From Tenacibaculum ovolyticum DSM 18103 (GTDB lineage Bacteria > Bacteroidota > Bacteroidia > Flavobacteriales > Flavobacteriaceae), in the NCBI RefSeq assembly GCF_000430545.1, contig NZ_AUMF01000021.1, positions 1 through 64,000 on the forward strand: a stretch of DNA of 64,000 bases. The letters run 5' to 3'. The notes beneath the pieces are model-generated. The model was not told the origin of the DNA, did not search any database, and was given only the letters and a program-made list of their open reading frames with translations. Position 1 is the first letter of the stretch. The number at the start of each line of letters is the position of its first letter. Of this stretch, positions 1-8,564 are shown in pieces. Both the position numbers and the translations under genes were made by a program.

Positions 1-43
1 GTAATGTCATAGCCGAGTATTACTAATAACCCATAGGCTTATG
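1..43 (+). rRNA. rrl: 23S ribosomal RNA, 3' end only
   Basis: The first bases match the conserved 3' terminus of bacterial 23S rRNA: the segment around GAGTATTACTAATAACCC corresponds to the helix that in E. coli reads GAGCTAACCGGTACTAATGA, followed by AGGCTT. The gene therefore starts before the window and only about 43 nt are visible. The 5S gene follows about 100 nt later, the usual rRNA operon order. The exact 3' end is approximate. Confidence 0.8.
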
Positions 44-50
44 TATAGTT

Positions 51-68
51 CCCGACCTTCGGGTCGGG
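51..68 (+). other. UUCG-tetraloop stem-loop in the 23S-5S spacer
   Basis: A perfect 7-bp stem CCCGACC/GGTCGGG closes a TTCG loop, the very stable cUUCGg tetraloop. It lies between the 23S end and 5S rRNA with no T-run directly behind it, so it is more likely a processing or folding element of the rRNA precursor than a terminator. The role is inferred from position only. Confidence 0.6.
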
Positions 69-145
69 ACGCAAACTCTTTTGATAATTTACGATATGAT
101 TTTACTAATATGTTAACTTATACAGTTGAAATATACTGAACGATT

Positions 146-254
146 TAAGGTGATTATCGCAATGGGGCTCACCTCTTTCCATCCCGAACAGAGAAGTTAA
201 GCCCATTTGCGCCGATGGTACTGCCAATGGTGGGAGAGTAGGTCGTTGCCTTTC
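146..254 (+). rRNA. rrf: 5S ribosomal RNA
   Basis: The sequence carries the conserved 5S core CCGAACAGAGAAGTTAAGCCC and the GGTGGGAGAGTAGGTCG 3' region. The ends pair as helix I (AAGGTGA near position 147 with TTGCCTT near 246-252). Length is about 109 nt, as expected for this phylum. It follows the 23S gene end, and a strong hairpin terminator starts within a few bases of its 3' end. Ends are accurate to a few nucleotides. Confidence 0.93.
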
Positions 255-258
255 TTTT

Positions 259-294
259 AAACCTCAATCTATAACTAGATTGAGGTTTTTTTTT
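259..294 (+). terminator. Rho-independent terminator of the rRNA operon
   Basis: The inverted repeat AACCTCAATCT / AGATTGAGGTT (11 bp, 6-nt loop) is followed directly by a run of T. It sits immediately after 5S rRNA and ends the operon. Confidence 0.92.
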
Positions 295-586
295 GCGCTA
301 AATTGAAATCAAAACAAACAAATAATTTGTATTTAATAAAACTACCAATCCAACTAGGGGGATAAGAATTCAGTAAATTAGATTAATTTAACTATGCTAT
401 TAGTTAAATATTTTAAAAATAGAATGCCTTAAAAAGATGACACACTTTTAGTAATTACTTTATAATCGAGTTTTTAATTAGGGTTGAAAGTATAACTTAT
501 AAATTAATGTATTTATAGATAATAACAATTTCATTTATTTAATAATTATACCAACAATTATCATAAAAAATTAATTTTATTTCGTG
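295..586. other. AT-rich intergenic spacer, no gene seen
   Basis: About 290 nt between the rRNA terminator and the pta promoter. I see no open reading frame with coding character, no RNA fold that I recognise, and only short A/T-rich imperfect repeats (for example ACAAATAATTTGT near 318). Confidence 0.6.
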
Positions 587-594
587 TAATTTTG
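587..594 (+). promoter_or_regulatory. Predicted -7 promoter element of pta-ackA
   Basis: TAATTTTG matches the Bacteroidota -7 consensus TAnnTTTG. The expected transcription start is about 7 nt downstream, so the leader before the ATG at 610 would be only about 10 nt. I found no clear TTG element at the expected -33 distance, so this rests on the -7 box and its position. Confidence 0.55.
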
Positions 595-609
595 CATAAA
601 ATAAGAAAT

Positions 610-2706
610 ATGAATAAAGCTGTTTATATCGCTGCTAGTGAAGCAAATTCAGGAAAGTCAATGCTGAGTCTGGGTTTAATGCAATTATTGCTTCGAAAAA
701 AACCAAAAGTTGGATATTTTAGACCTATAATTGATAATCAAATAGGAGATAAAAGAGATAACCATATTAATACAGTTCTTAATTATTTTAATATAAAATG
801 TTCCTACGAAGATTGCTATGCTTTTACAAGATCAGATTTAATTAATAAATTAAATAATGATGGAGAAGATGAAGTAATGACTAGTATTATTGAAAAATAT
901 AAAAACCTAGAAGATAAAAATGATTTTGTAATTGTTGAAGGAACAGATTTTTCTGATCATGGGGCTATTATTGAAATGGATTTAAATGTGTTAATAGCTA
1001 AGAATCTTGGAATTCCAGTTATTATCGTTTCGGGAGGAGTAAATAAAACACTTGATGAGTTTATTCAAAGCTTAAAATTAACCTATGATTCTTTTGTAAA
1101 TAAAGATGTAGAGGTAATATCTGTAATAGCTAATAAAGTTGAAGAAAAAAACATTAGTATTATTATTGAAGAAGTAGGTAGAAGTTTACCTAATTCAGTT
1201 TCTATTAATGCAATACCAATTAATAAAAAATTAAATAATCCAACTGTTAAAGAGTTTTTAAAAGAAATTAATGCGGATGTATTATTCGGGAAAGAATTAT
1301 TAAATAATACAACAGGTGATATTAAGGTAGGTGCAATGCAATTATCTCATTTTTTACATCACTTAACAGAAGGAAGTGTTGTCGTTACTCCTGCTGACAG
1401 ATCTGATATATTATTAGGTACTTTACAAGCAAATATTTCTACTAATTATCCTTCAATATCTGGTATCGTACTTACTGGAGGTATAGAATTAAATCCATCA
1501 ATACTTAAATTAATTGAAGGTTTAGAAAAAATTGTTCCTGTTTTATGGGTTAAAGAAGGAACTTTTGCTGTTACGACTAAATTAGGGAATGTTAGATCTC
1601 ATATATATGCAGAGAATGTTGACAAAATTAAAATGTCTTTAAATACATTTGAAACATATGTAGATGTTACAACGTTAAATGATAAATTAACAAGTTATAA
1701 AGGAACTGATATTCTTACACCAAGAATGTTTCAATACAATCTGTTTAAAAAGGCAAAAGAAGTAAGAAAACATATTGTATTACCTGAAGGAAATGATGAC
1801 AGAATTTTAATTGCAGCTTCACAACTTCAAAAATCTGATATAGTTAAATTAACTATTTTAGGTAAAAGAGTAAATGTTGAAACTTCGATAAAACGATTAA
1901 ATATTTCTTTCGATTTTGATAAAACCGAAATTATCAACCCGATAGAGTCTGATTATTTAAGTGATTTTTCTAATACATTATATGAGTTAAGAAAACATAA
2001 AGGATTAAGTCCTGCAATGGCGGAAGATTTAATGGCAGATGTTTCTTATTTCGGAACAATGATGGTACATAAAGGACTTGCTGATGGAATGGTTTCTGGA
2101 GCAGCACATACTACTCAACATACTATTAAACCAGCATTACAGTTTGTGAAAACTAAACCTGGATTTTCAGTAGTTTCATCTATTTTCTTTATGTGTTTAG
2201 AAGATAGAGTTTCTGTTTTTGGTGATTGTGCAATTAATCCAAATCCTTCAGCAGAAGAATTAGCTGAAATAGCAATTTCATCTGCAGATTCTAGTATTGC
2301 TTTTGGAATTGATCCTAAAATAGCTATGTTATCTTATTCATCAGGAGCTTCTGGAAAAGGAGAAGATGTTGATACAGTTAGGAGAGCAACAGAAATTATT
2401 AAAGAAAAACGACCAGATTTAAAAGTTGAAGGACCAATTCAATACGATGCAGCAGTTGACCCAGCTATTGGAAAAAAGAAATTACCAAATTCAGAAGTAG
2501 CAGGTCAAGCAAATGTATTAATCTTTCCAGATTTGAATACAGGGAATAATACTTATAAAGCGGTGCAAAGAGAAACTGGTGCATTGGCTATAGGACCAAT
2601 GTTACAAGGATTAAACAAACCGGTAAACGATTTAAGCAGAGGGTGTACTGTTGATGATATTTTTAACACCATAATTTTAACTGCAATTCAAGCTCAAGAT
2701 AAATAA
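610..2706 (+). CDS. pta: Phosphate acetyltransferase
   Basis: Interconverts acetyl-CoA plus phosphate with acetyl phosphate plus CoA; with the downstream acetate kinase it forms the acetate overflow and assimilation pathway in the cytoplasm. The protein is about 698 aa, the length of the long two-domain Pta type. Residues 1-350 hold a P-loop-like N-terminal domain (EANSGKS near residue 13) and a DRTGG-like middle region; the C-terminal half is the catalytic PTA_PTB domain with GMVSGAAHTT and the terminal ALAIGPMLQGLNKPVNDLSR block. I start at ATG 610: an in-frame TTG at 592 overlaps the predicted promoter and adds residues that do not look conserved. Stop and the ackA start are 2 nt apart, indicating co-transcription. 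Confidence 0.96.
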   Translation: MNKAVYIAASEANSGKSMLSLGLMQLLLRKKPKVGYFRPIIDNQIGDKRDNHINTVLNYFNIKCSYEDCYAFTRSDLINKLNNDGEDEVMTSIIEKYKNLEDKNDFVIVEGTDFSDHGAIIEMDLNVLIAKNLGIPVIIVSGGVNKTLDEFIQSLKLTYDSFVNKDVEVISVIANKVEEKNISIIIEEVGRSLPNSVSINAIPINKKLNNPTVKEFLKEINADVLFGKELLNNTTGDIKVGAMQLSHFLHHLTEGSVVVTPADRSDILLGTLQANISTNYPSISGIVLTGGIELNPSILKLIEGLEKIVPVLWVKEGTFAVTTKLGNVRSHIYAENVDKIKMSLNTFETYVDVTTLNDKLTSYKGTDILTPRMFQYNLFKKAKEVRKHIVLPEGNDDRILIAASQLQKSDIVKLTILGKRVNVETSIKRLNISFDFDKTEIINPIESDYLSDFSNTLYELRKHKGLSPAMAEDLMADVSYFGTMMVHKGLADGMVSGAAHTTQHTIKPALQFVKTKPGFSVVSSIFFMCLEDRVSVFGDCAINPNPSAEELAEIAISSADSSIAFGIDPKIAMLSYSSGASGKGEDVDTVRRATEIIKEKRPDLKVEGPIQYDAAVDPAIGKKKLPNSEVAGQANVLIFPDLNTGNNTYKAVQRETGALAIGPMLQGLNKPVNDLSRGCTVDDIFNTIILTAIQAQDK

Positions 2707-2708
2707 AT

Positions 2709-3893
2709 ATGAAAATATTAGTAATAAATTCTGGTAGTTCATCTATAAAATATCAATTATTCGAAATGCCACAGCAAGAGGTAATTTGTTCTGGATTGAT
2801 AGAGAGAATTGGACTAAAATTAGGTAATGTTCATTACAAATCAGTAAAGAATGACATTGAAGAGGAATATGAAATTAAAGATCATAAAGCAGGTTTAGAA
2901 AAAGTAGTTGGTTTATTACTTGATAAAAACGTTGGTGTAATAGCTTCTACTGATGATATTCAAATAGTAGCTCATAGAGTTGTACATGGAGGAAATTCAT
3001 TTACAAAAACTACGATTGTAACAGATAAAGTTAAGGAGAAAATTGAGGAGTTATATTCATTAGCACCACTACATAATCCAGCTAATTTAGAAGGTATTAA
3101 AGTTGCAGAAACTATATTTACTAAAGCAAAACAAATTGCTGTATTTGATACAGCATTTCATCAAACTATTCCTGTAAAGGCATATAAATATGCAATTCCT
3201 AATAAATTTTTAGAAGAGGATAAAATTCGTTTATATGGATTTCATGGAACAAGCCATAAATATGTATCAGAAAAAGCAATTGAGTATTTAGATAAAGAAA
3301 AATCTAAAATTATTACAATTCATTTAGGAAATGGTTGTAGTATTACTGCTATTAATAACGGAGAAAGTATTGATCATAGTTTAGGTTTTGGGCCAGTAAC
3401 AGGACTAATTATGGGATCGCGTTCAGGTGATATTGATCACTCTTTAATTTTTTACCTGATAAACAATTTAGGGTATGAAGCTAATTATGTAAACGATATG
3501 TTACAAAAAGAGAGCGGAATGCAAGGTTTAACAGGTTTTAGTGATTTACGAGACATTGAAGCAGCAGCAGAAAAAGGAGATGAAAACTGTCAATTAGCAT
3601 TAGATATGAATGCGTATAGAATTAAAAAATATATAGGTTCATACATTGCAGCTATGAATGGGTTAGATGCCATTGTCTTTACAGCTGGTATTGGTGAAAA
3701 TTCTGTTTATATAAGAAAGTTAGTTTGTAATTCTATGGAGTTCTTTGGAATAGAATTAGATGAAACTAAGAATGATATGAGAGCTAAAGAATTAACCGAA
3801 ATTCATAAAGAAATATCTAATGTAAAGATATTAGTAATTCCTACAAATGAAGAGTTAGAAATAGCTAAGCAATCATACGAGTTATTACAATGA
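2709..3893 (+). CDS. ackA: Acetate kinase
   Basis: Converts acetyl phosphate and ADP to acetate and ATP (reversible), completing the Pta-AckA pathway. The 394-aa length is standard for the family. The N-terminal NSGSSSIKYQLF phosphate-binding signature, VVHGG, FDTAFH, and the block LGNGCS...GLIMGSRSGDIDH are all present, so the enzyme looks intact. It follows pta by 2 nt and its TGA stop overlaps the ATG of the next gene (ATGATGA at 3890), so the three genes form one transcription unit with likely translational coupling. Confidence 0.97.
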   Translation: MKILVINSGSSSIKYQLFEMPQQEVICSGLIERIGLKLGNVHYKSVKNDIEEEYEIKDHKAGLEKVVGLLLDKNVGVIASTDDIQIVAHRVVHGGNSFTKTTIVTDKVKEKIEELYSLAPLHNPANLEGIKVAETIFTKAKQIAVFDTAFHQTIPVKAYKYAIPNKFLEEDKIRLYGFHGTSHKYVSEKAIEYLDKEKSKIITIHLGNGCSITAINNGESIDHSLGFGPVTGLIMGSRSGDIDHSLIFYLINNLGYEANYVNDMLQKESGMQGLTGFSDLRDIEAAAEKGDENCQLALDMNAYRIKKYIGSYIAAMNGLDAIVFTAGIGENSVYIRKLVCNSMEFFGIELDETKNDMRAKELTEIHKEISNVKILVIPTNEELEIAKQSYELLQ

Positions 3894-4675
3894 TGAATTA
3901 CAAGCATACGTACTTAGTTACGCTTCAATATTTAGGTTTTCGATTTCATGGATGGCAGAAACAACCAAATTTAAAAACGGGACACCTCTTTTTAGATAAA
4001 ACTCTAAAGTTTATTTATAAAGGAATCCGTCTTAAAAGTTTAGGTGTTGGTCGAACTGACGCAAGAGTATCAGCTACTCATTTTGCGTTTCAATTATTTA
4101 TTGATGAAAAAGTAAATTTTGATCAATTTATGATAGATTTTAACGCAAATGCTCCTGGTGATATGAGAGCCTTAAAGATTGAAGATATTGATAGAGATTT
4201 CAATATAATTCAACACCCGAAGCTAAAAGAATATCGATACTACTTTTCATATGGAGAAAAAAATCATCCATATGCTGCTCCATTTTTAACACGTTTCAGA
4301 GAACAGCTTGATGTTGATTTGATGAAAGAAGGAGCAATGTTGTTTGAAGGTTTTCATAATTATAAACGCTATTGCACAAAACCAACTGAAGAAACGAAAG
4401 TTGAAAGAGAAATTGTTTCTTGCAGGATTGAAGAGAACACAGAATTAACTGCATCTTTTTTTCCGAAAGAAAGTTTTGTTTTAGTTGTAAGAGGAGAAGG
4501 TTTTTTAAGAAATCAAATCCGTTTAATTATGGGAGCATTACACGATTTAGGAAAAGGAGAATTCGATTTGAATTTTATTAAAGAGAGTTTGAATCCGACA
4601 TCAGAGATCGAGTTCATTAAAAATATAGCGCCAGCTTCTGGTTTACATTTACATAAATTAGAATTTAAAGACTAA
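3890..4675 (+). CDS. TruA-like tRNA pseudouridine synthase, divergent
   Basis: Member of the TruA pseudouridine synthase family, which isomerises uridines in the tRNA anticodon arm. The protein is 261 aa. The fold is recognised from YLGFRFHGWQKQ near residue 14 and the catalytic loop VGRTDARVSA with the catalytic aspartate at about residue 57. In canonical TruA this loop reads GRTDAGVHA; here G and H are replaced by R and S, so it may be a second, sub-functionalised paralogue rather than the housekeeping TruA. The start at ATG 3890 overlaps the ackA stop; ATG 3893 is an equally possible start. Family confidence is high, exact substrate uncertain. Confidence 0.82.
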   Translation: MMNYKHTYLVTLQYLGFRFHGWQKQPNLKTGHLFLDKTLKFIYKGIRLKSLGVGRTDARVSATHFAFQLFIDEKVNFDQFMIDFNANAPGDMRALKIEDIDRDFNIIQHPKLKEYRYYFSYGEKNHPYAAPFLTRFREQLDVDLMKEGAMLFEGFHNYKRYCTKPTEETKVEREIVSCRIEENTELTASFFPKESFVLVVRGEGFLRNQIRLIMGALHDLGKGEFDLNFIKESLNPTSEIEFIKNIAPASGLHLHKLEFKD

Positions 4676-4784
4676 TAATTATAAGTATACGTGTTAGCGA
4701 TTGAAGCTTTGTTTAAGTTCTTTTGTGAAACATGAACAAAAATCGAATATGAAAAGCGCAACACTTGTGGTTAACGCCCAAAAA

Positions 4785-4812
4785 AAAGTCCATCAAATTA
4801 ATGATGGACTTT
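4785..4812 (-). terminator. Terminator of the acyl-CoA dehydrogenase gene
   Basis: Perfect inverted repeat AAAGTCCATCA / TGATGGACTTT. On the minus strand it is followed by a run of T (the A-run at 4781-4787), and it lies about 20 nt past the stop of the minus-strand gene. On the plus strand there is no T-run, but the hairpin may also slow transcription from the truA-like gene. Confidence 0.85.
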
Positions 4813-4832
4813 AAGTTTATAATAATTAGGTT

Positions 4833-5975
4833 TTATCCTTTGATAACACCCCTTGAAATTACAATTTTCTGAATTTCTGAAGTACCTTCATAAATTTGAG
4901 TAATTTTTGCATCACGCATTAAACGCTCTACATGATAATCTTTTACAAAACCGTTACCACCGTGAATTTGCACTGCTTCAACAGATTGCTCCATAGCAAC
5001 TTTAGATGCATATAATTTTGCCATTGCTCCAGACATATCATAATTATTACCTTGATCTTTGTCCCAAGCAGCTTTCATAACTAACATTCTTGCAGCTTCA
5101 ACTTCTGTGTGCATATCAGCTAATTTAAATGCAATTGCTTGATGATTACAAATTTCTGTTCCGAATGCTTTACGTTCTTTAGAATATTTTAAAGCTAATT
5201 CGTAAGATCCTGAGGCGATACCTAATGCTTGTGCAGCAATACCGATACGACCACCAGATAATGTTTTCATTGCAAATTTAAATCCAAATCCGTCTTCACC
5301 AATTCTATTTTCTTTAGGTACTTTTACATCGTTAAACTGTAACGTATGTGTATCAGAACCACGAATTCCTAATTTATCTTCTTTAGGACCTACATGAAAA
5401 CCTTCCATCCCTTGTTCAACAATAAAAGCGTTGATACCTCTATGTTTTTTACTACGATCAGTTTGAGCTATAACTAAATAAACACCTGCACGACCACCAT
5501 TGGTAATCCAGTTTTTTGTACCATTTAATAAATAGTAATCACCTTTATCTTCAGCTGTTGTAGCTTGAGAAGTCGCATCAGAACCAGCTTCAGGTTCGCT
5601 TAAACAAAAAGCTCCAATTTGTTCACCAGTAGCTAGTTTTGTTAAATATTTTTGTTTTTGCTCTTCAGTACCATATGCTTCTAATCCATAACAAACTAAA
5701 GAGTTATTTACAGAAACCATAACAGAAGCAGAAGCATCAATTTTAGAAAGCTCTTCCATGATTAATACATAAGAAATAGCATCCATTCCACTTCCTCCGT
5801 ATTTAGGGTCTACCATAATACCTAAAAACCCAACCTCACCCATTTTACGAACTAATTCGTCTGGAAAGGTTTGCGCATTATCTCTTTCAATTACTCCTGG
5901 TAATAATTCGTTTTGAGCAAAATCACGAGCTGCATCACGAATCATTATATGTTCTTCTGTTAAACTAAAATCCAT
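4833..5975 (-). CDS. Acyl-CoA dehydrogenase (short-chain type)
   Basis: FAD-dependent alpha,beta-dehydrogenation of an acyl-CoA thioester, passing electrons to electron-transfer flavoprotein. The 380-aa length and the motifs CLSEPEAGSD, GxxDTH (residues near 205) and the C-terminal QIYEGTSEIQK are those of the butyryl-CoA/short-branched-chain dehydrogenase group; the catalytic glutamate is about residue 363 within YEGTSE. Substrate length cannot be fixed from sequence. It is a single gene with its own promoter (6010-6040, minus) and its own terminator, divergent from anmK. Confidence 0.93.
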   Translation of the reverse strand: MDFSLTEEHIMIRDAARDFAQNELLPGVIERDNAQTFPDELVRKMGEVGFLGIMVDPKYGGSGMDAISYVLIMEELSKIDASASVMVSVNNSLVCYGLEAYGTEEQKQKYLTKLATGEQIGAFCLSEPEAGSDATSQATTAEDKGDYYLLNGTKNWITNGGRAGVYLVIAQTDRSKKHRGINAFIVEQGMEGFHVGPKEDKLGIRGSDTHTLQFNDVKVPKENRIGEDGFGFKFAMKTLSGGRIGIAAQALGIASGSYELALKYSKERKAFGTEICNHQAIAFKLADMHTEVEAARMLVMKAAWDKDQGNNYDMSGAMAKLYASKVAMEQSVEAVQIHGGNGFVKDYHVERLMRDAKITQIYEGTSEIQKIVISRGVIKG

Positions 5976-6009
5976 TATATATGATTATTATATTCGTAAA
6001 AAATGTCTA

Positions 6010-6040
6010 CAAATATACTTTTTTAATGGCATATTTTCAA
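6010..6040 (-). promoter_or_regulatory. Promoter of the acyl-CoA dehydrogenase gene
   Basis: On the minus strand TTG (6040-6038), a 20-nt spacer, then TATATTTG (6017-6010), an essentially perfect Bacteroidota -33/-7 pair. The predicted leader to the ATG at 5975 is about 28 nt. It overlaps the region upstream of anmK on the other strand, which argues against an anmK start before 6065. Confidence 0.8.
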
Positions 6041-6064
6041 CAGAGTTTTATTATTTTTACAGAT

Positions 6065-7123
6065 ATGAATGGAGATTGTTGCTTTATAATAGGTTTGATG
6101 TCTGGGACATCATTAGATGGAATTGATTTAGTTTATGTTAAGTTTAATAAAAAGAATTATAAGAGTTTTAAAATATTAGCAGCTACCACGATTTCTTATA
6201 GCAATAAATGGAAAAATGAACTAAAAACAGCCATTCATTTTTCTAAAGATGATCTAATTATACTTGATATTGAATATGGTAAGTTACTAGGAAAAGAAAT
6301 TAATCTTTTTATTAAAAAAAATGATATTGTAGATGTTGATTTTATAGCTTCTCATGGGCATACAGTTTTACATCAACCAGGTAAAGGTGTTACACTTCAG
6401 GTGGGAAGTGGAAAAACAATATCAGAAATAACGAACCAAAAAGTTGTTTGTGATTTTAGAACACAAGATGTTAATCTTGGTGGACAAGGAGCACCATTAG
6501 TTCCTATTGGTGATGAGTTATTATTTGCCGATTTTGATTTTTGTGTTAACCTTGGTGGTTTTGCAAATGTTTCATATAAAATAAAAGAAAATAGAATCGC
6601 TTTTGATATTTGTCCGGTAAATATTGTTTTAAATCATTATGTTCAAAAATTAGGATTTGATTATGATGATAAAGGGAATATTGCGGCTAAAGGAAAGATA
6701 AATGAAGATTTATTAAAAGAATTAAATTCCTTAGAGTTTTACAAAAAAGCAGCACCTAAATCTTTAGGGTTAGAGTGGGTACTATCAAATATTTTACCAT
6801 TAATTGATAAAAAAGAAAAAGATGTTTCAATTATTCTAAGAACTTTTATAGAGCATTCTGCTATTCAAATAGGTAAAATAATTCACAATAGTAGCGCTGT
6901 TTTAATAACAGGAGGAGGTGTTTTTAACTCTTTTTTAATGAAAAGAATAGAATTTTATTCAAAAAAGAAAGTAGAAATTCAAACAATAGAGCTTATTAAT
7001 TATAAAGAAGCTTTAATTTTTGCTTTTTTAGGATTGTTACGTATTGATAATCAAGTGAATTGTTTAAGTAGTGTAACAGGTGCAAGAAAAAATCATTCAT
7101 CGGGTATTATTTTTAATCCGTAG
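6065..7123 (+). CDS. anmK: Anhydro-N-acetylmuramic acid kinase
   Basis: Phosphorylates and opens 1,6-anhydro-N-acetylmuramic acid to MurNAc-6-phosphate during peptidoglycan recycling in the cytoplasm. From ATG 6065 the protein is 352 aa, close to the usual 360-370. The N-terminal GLMSGTSLDGIDLVYV signature, the QVGSG and CDFRTQDVNLGGQGAPLVP block, and the late ITGGGVFNSFLM sugar-kinase motif are present. An upstream in-frame ATG at 5981 would add 28 hydrophobic residues and overlaps the divergent promoter, so I reject it. A second cell-wall-sugar kinase-like gene lies at 50023. Confidence 0.93.
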   Translation: MNGDCCFIIGLMSGTSLDGIDLVYVKFNKKNYKSFKILAATTISYSNKWKNELKTAIHFSKDDLIILDIEYGKLLGKEINLFIKKNDIVDVDFIASHGHTVLHQPGKGVTLQVGSGKTISEITNQKVVCDFRTQDVNLGGQGAPLVPIGDELLFADFDFCVNLGGFANVSYKIKENRIAFDICPVNIVLNHYVQKLGFDYDDKGNIAAKGKINEDLLKELNSLEFYKKAAPKSLGLEWVLSNILPLIDKKEKDVSIILRTFIEHSAIQIGKIIHNSSAVLITGGGVFNSFLMKRIEFYSKKKVEIQTIELINYKEALIFAFLGLLRIDNQVNCLSSVTGARKNHSSGIIFNP

Positions 7124-7141
7124 TAATTTAGAATCAAAAAA

Positions 7142-7173
7142 TTTGACCTATTATTTTTTTTATGGTAATTTTG
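7142..7173 (+). promoter_or_regulatory. Promoter of the amino-acid dehydrogenase-nhaB unit
   Basis: TTTG (7142-7145), a 20-nt spacer and TAATTTTG (7166-7173) match the Bacteroidota consensus closely. The predicted start near 7180 gives an unusually long leader of about 137 nt before the ATG at 7317; a palindrome ATGTTT-TT-AAACAT (7181-7194) lies right at the predicted +1. Confidence 0.8.
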
Positions 7174-7316
7174 TGACAGTATGTTTTTAAACATGAATTA
7201 AATAAATAAAAACTTTTTTAAATGAGACAACTTTAGCTTCTCCTAGCGAGAACATTTTACACAGATTATTTTAGAGATTATAACAAATTAAAGTTGAAAA
7301 TTTATTAAAGAATATT

Positions 7317-8549
7317 ATGAAAGAATTACTTAAAATATACGAACAAAAAGAACCAGAAATTGTTTTTCACTGGAAAGATCAAGAAACTGAAGCAGAAGGA
7401 TGGACTGTAATAAACTCTTTAAGGGGAGGAGCTGCAGGAGGTGGAACGAGAATGCGTAAAGGTTTAAATAAAAATGAAGTTTTATCTTTAGCAAAAACAA
7501 TGGAAGTTAAATTTACTGTTTCTGGGCCAGCAATTGGAGGTGCAAAATCAGGAATTAATTTTGACCCAAATGATCCAAGAAAAAGAGGTGTTTTAGAACG
7601 TTGGTATAAAGCAGTTACTCCGTTATTAAAACATTATTATGGTACAGGAGGAGATTTAAATGTTGATGCAGATAAAGATGTAATTCCAATTACAGAAAGT
7701 TGTGGTGTTTGGCATCCTCAAGAAGGAATTTTTAATGGACATTTTAAGCCAACAGAAGCAGATAAAATTAATAGAATAGGTCAATTACGTCAAGGTGTAA
7801 TTAAGGTGATAGAAGATAAACAATTTTCACCAGATTTATCTAAAAAGTATACAGTTGCTGATATGTTAACTGGTTACGGTGTTGCCGAGGCTGTTAAACA
7901 TTATTATAATATTTATGGAGGAACTATTTCTGGGAAAAGAGCTATTGTTCAGGGTTTTGGAAATGTAGGTTCAGCAGCAGCATATTATTTAACTCAATTA
8001 GGGGCAAAAGTTGTTGGTATTATTGATAGAGAAGGGGGAGTTATAAATGAAAATGGATTTTCTATGGAGGAAATGAAGGATTTGTTTTTAGCAAAAGACG
8101 GAAATAAGTTAGTTTCTAGTGAAATGATTCCTTTTGATGAAATTAATAGTAAAATTTGGAGTTTACCAGCAGAAATATTTGTTCCAGCTGCAGCCTCAAG
8201 ACTAGTTTCTCAAGATCAAGTACAAAAAATGATTGATACAGGTTTAGAAGTGATTTCTCCAGGAGCAAATGTGCCATTTGCAGATAAAGAAATTTTCTTT
8301 GGACCAATAATGGAATATACAGATAAACATTTAAGTTTATTGCCAGACTTTATTTCTAATTGCGGTATTGCAAGAGTCTTTGCTTATTTAATGGAAGCTA
8401 AAGTAGCTTTACCGATGGAAGATAAAGCAATCTTTGATGATACTTCAAATATTATAAAAAAGGCATTACAAAGATCATTTGCAAAGAGTGCATCAAAAAC
8501 AAAAATTTGCTCAACTGCATTTGAAATAGCATTAAAAGAATTGATATAA
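7317..8549 (+). CDS. Glu/Leu/Phe/Val dehydrogenase family protein
   Basis: NAD(P)-dependent oxidative deamination of an amino acid, or the reverse reductive amination, in the cytoplasm. The 410-aa protein has the family dimerisation/catalytic domain (GGGTRMRKG, then AIGGAKSGINFDP with the catalytic lysine near residue 86) followed by a Rossmann NAD domain with VQGFGNVGSAAA near residue 214. Which amino acid is used cannot be told; glutamate dehydrogenase is the common annotation. The ATG at 7317 follows a long leader. It is followed after 15 nt by nhaB, so the two are probably co-transcribed. Confidence 0.88.
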   Translation: MKELLKIYEQKEPEIVFHWKDQETEAEGWTVINSLRGGAAGGGTRMRKGLNKNEVLSLAKTMEVKFTVSGPAIGGAKSGINFDPNDPRKRGVLERWYKAVTPLLKHYYGTGGDLNVDADKDVIPITESCGVWHPQEGIFNGHFKPTEADKINRIGQLRQGVIKVIEDKQFSPDLSKKYTVADMLTGYGVAEAVKHYYNIYGGTISGKRAIVQGFGNVGSAAAYYLTQLGAKVVGIIDREGGVINENGFSMEEMKDLFLAKDGNKLVSSEMIPFDEINSKIWSLPAEIFVPAAASRLVSQDQVQKMIDTGLEVISPGANVPFADKEIFFGPIMEYTDKHLSLLPDFISNCGIARVFAYLMEAKVALPMEDKAIFDDTSNIIKKALQRSFAKSASKTKICSTAFEIALKELI

Positions 8550-8564
8550 ATAATAAAAAACGAT

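Noticed and set aside
5981..6064. Upstream ATG extension of anmK by 28 residues
   Set aside because: The extension is not conserved-looking, overlaps the promoter of the divergent acyl-CoA dehydrogenase gene, and the family signature begins right after the ATG at 6065.
7221..7235. Five-codon leader peptide ATG AGA CAA CTT TAG before the amino-acid dehydrogenase
   Set aside because: Too short and without stalling codons to claim attenuation; kept only as a remark within the leader finding.
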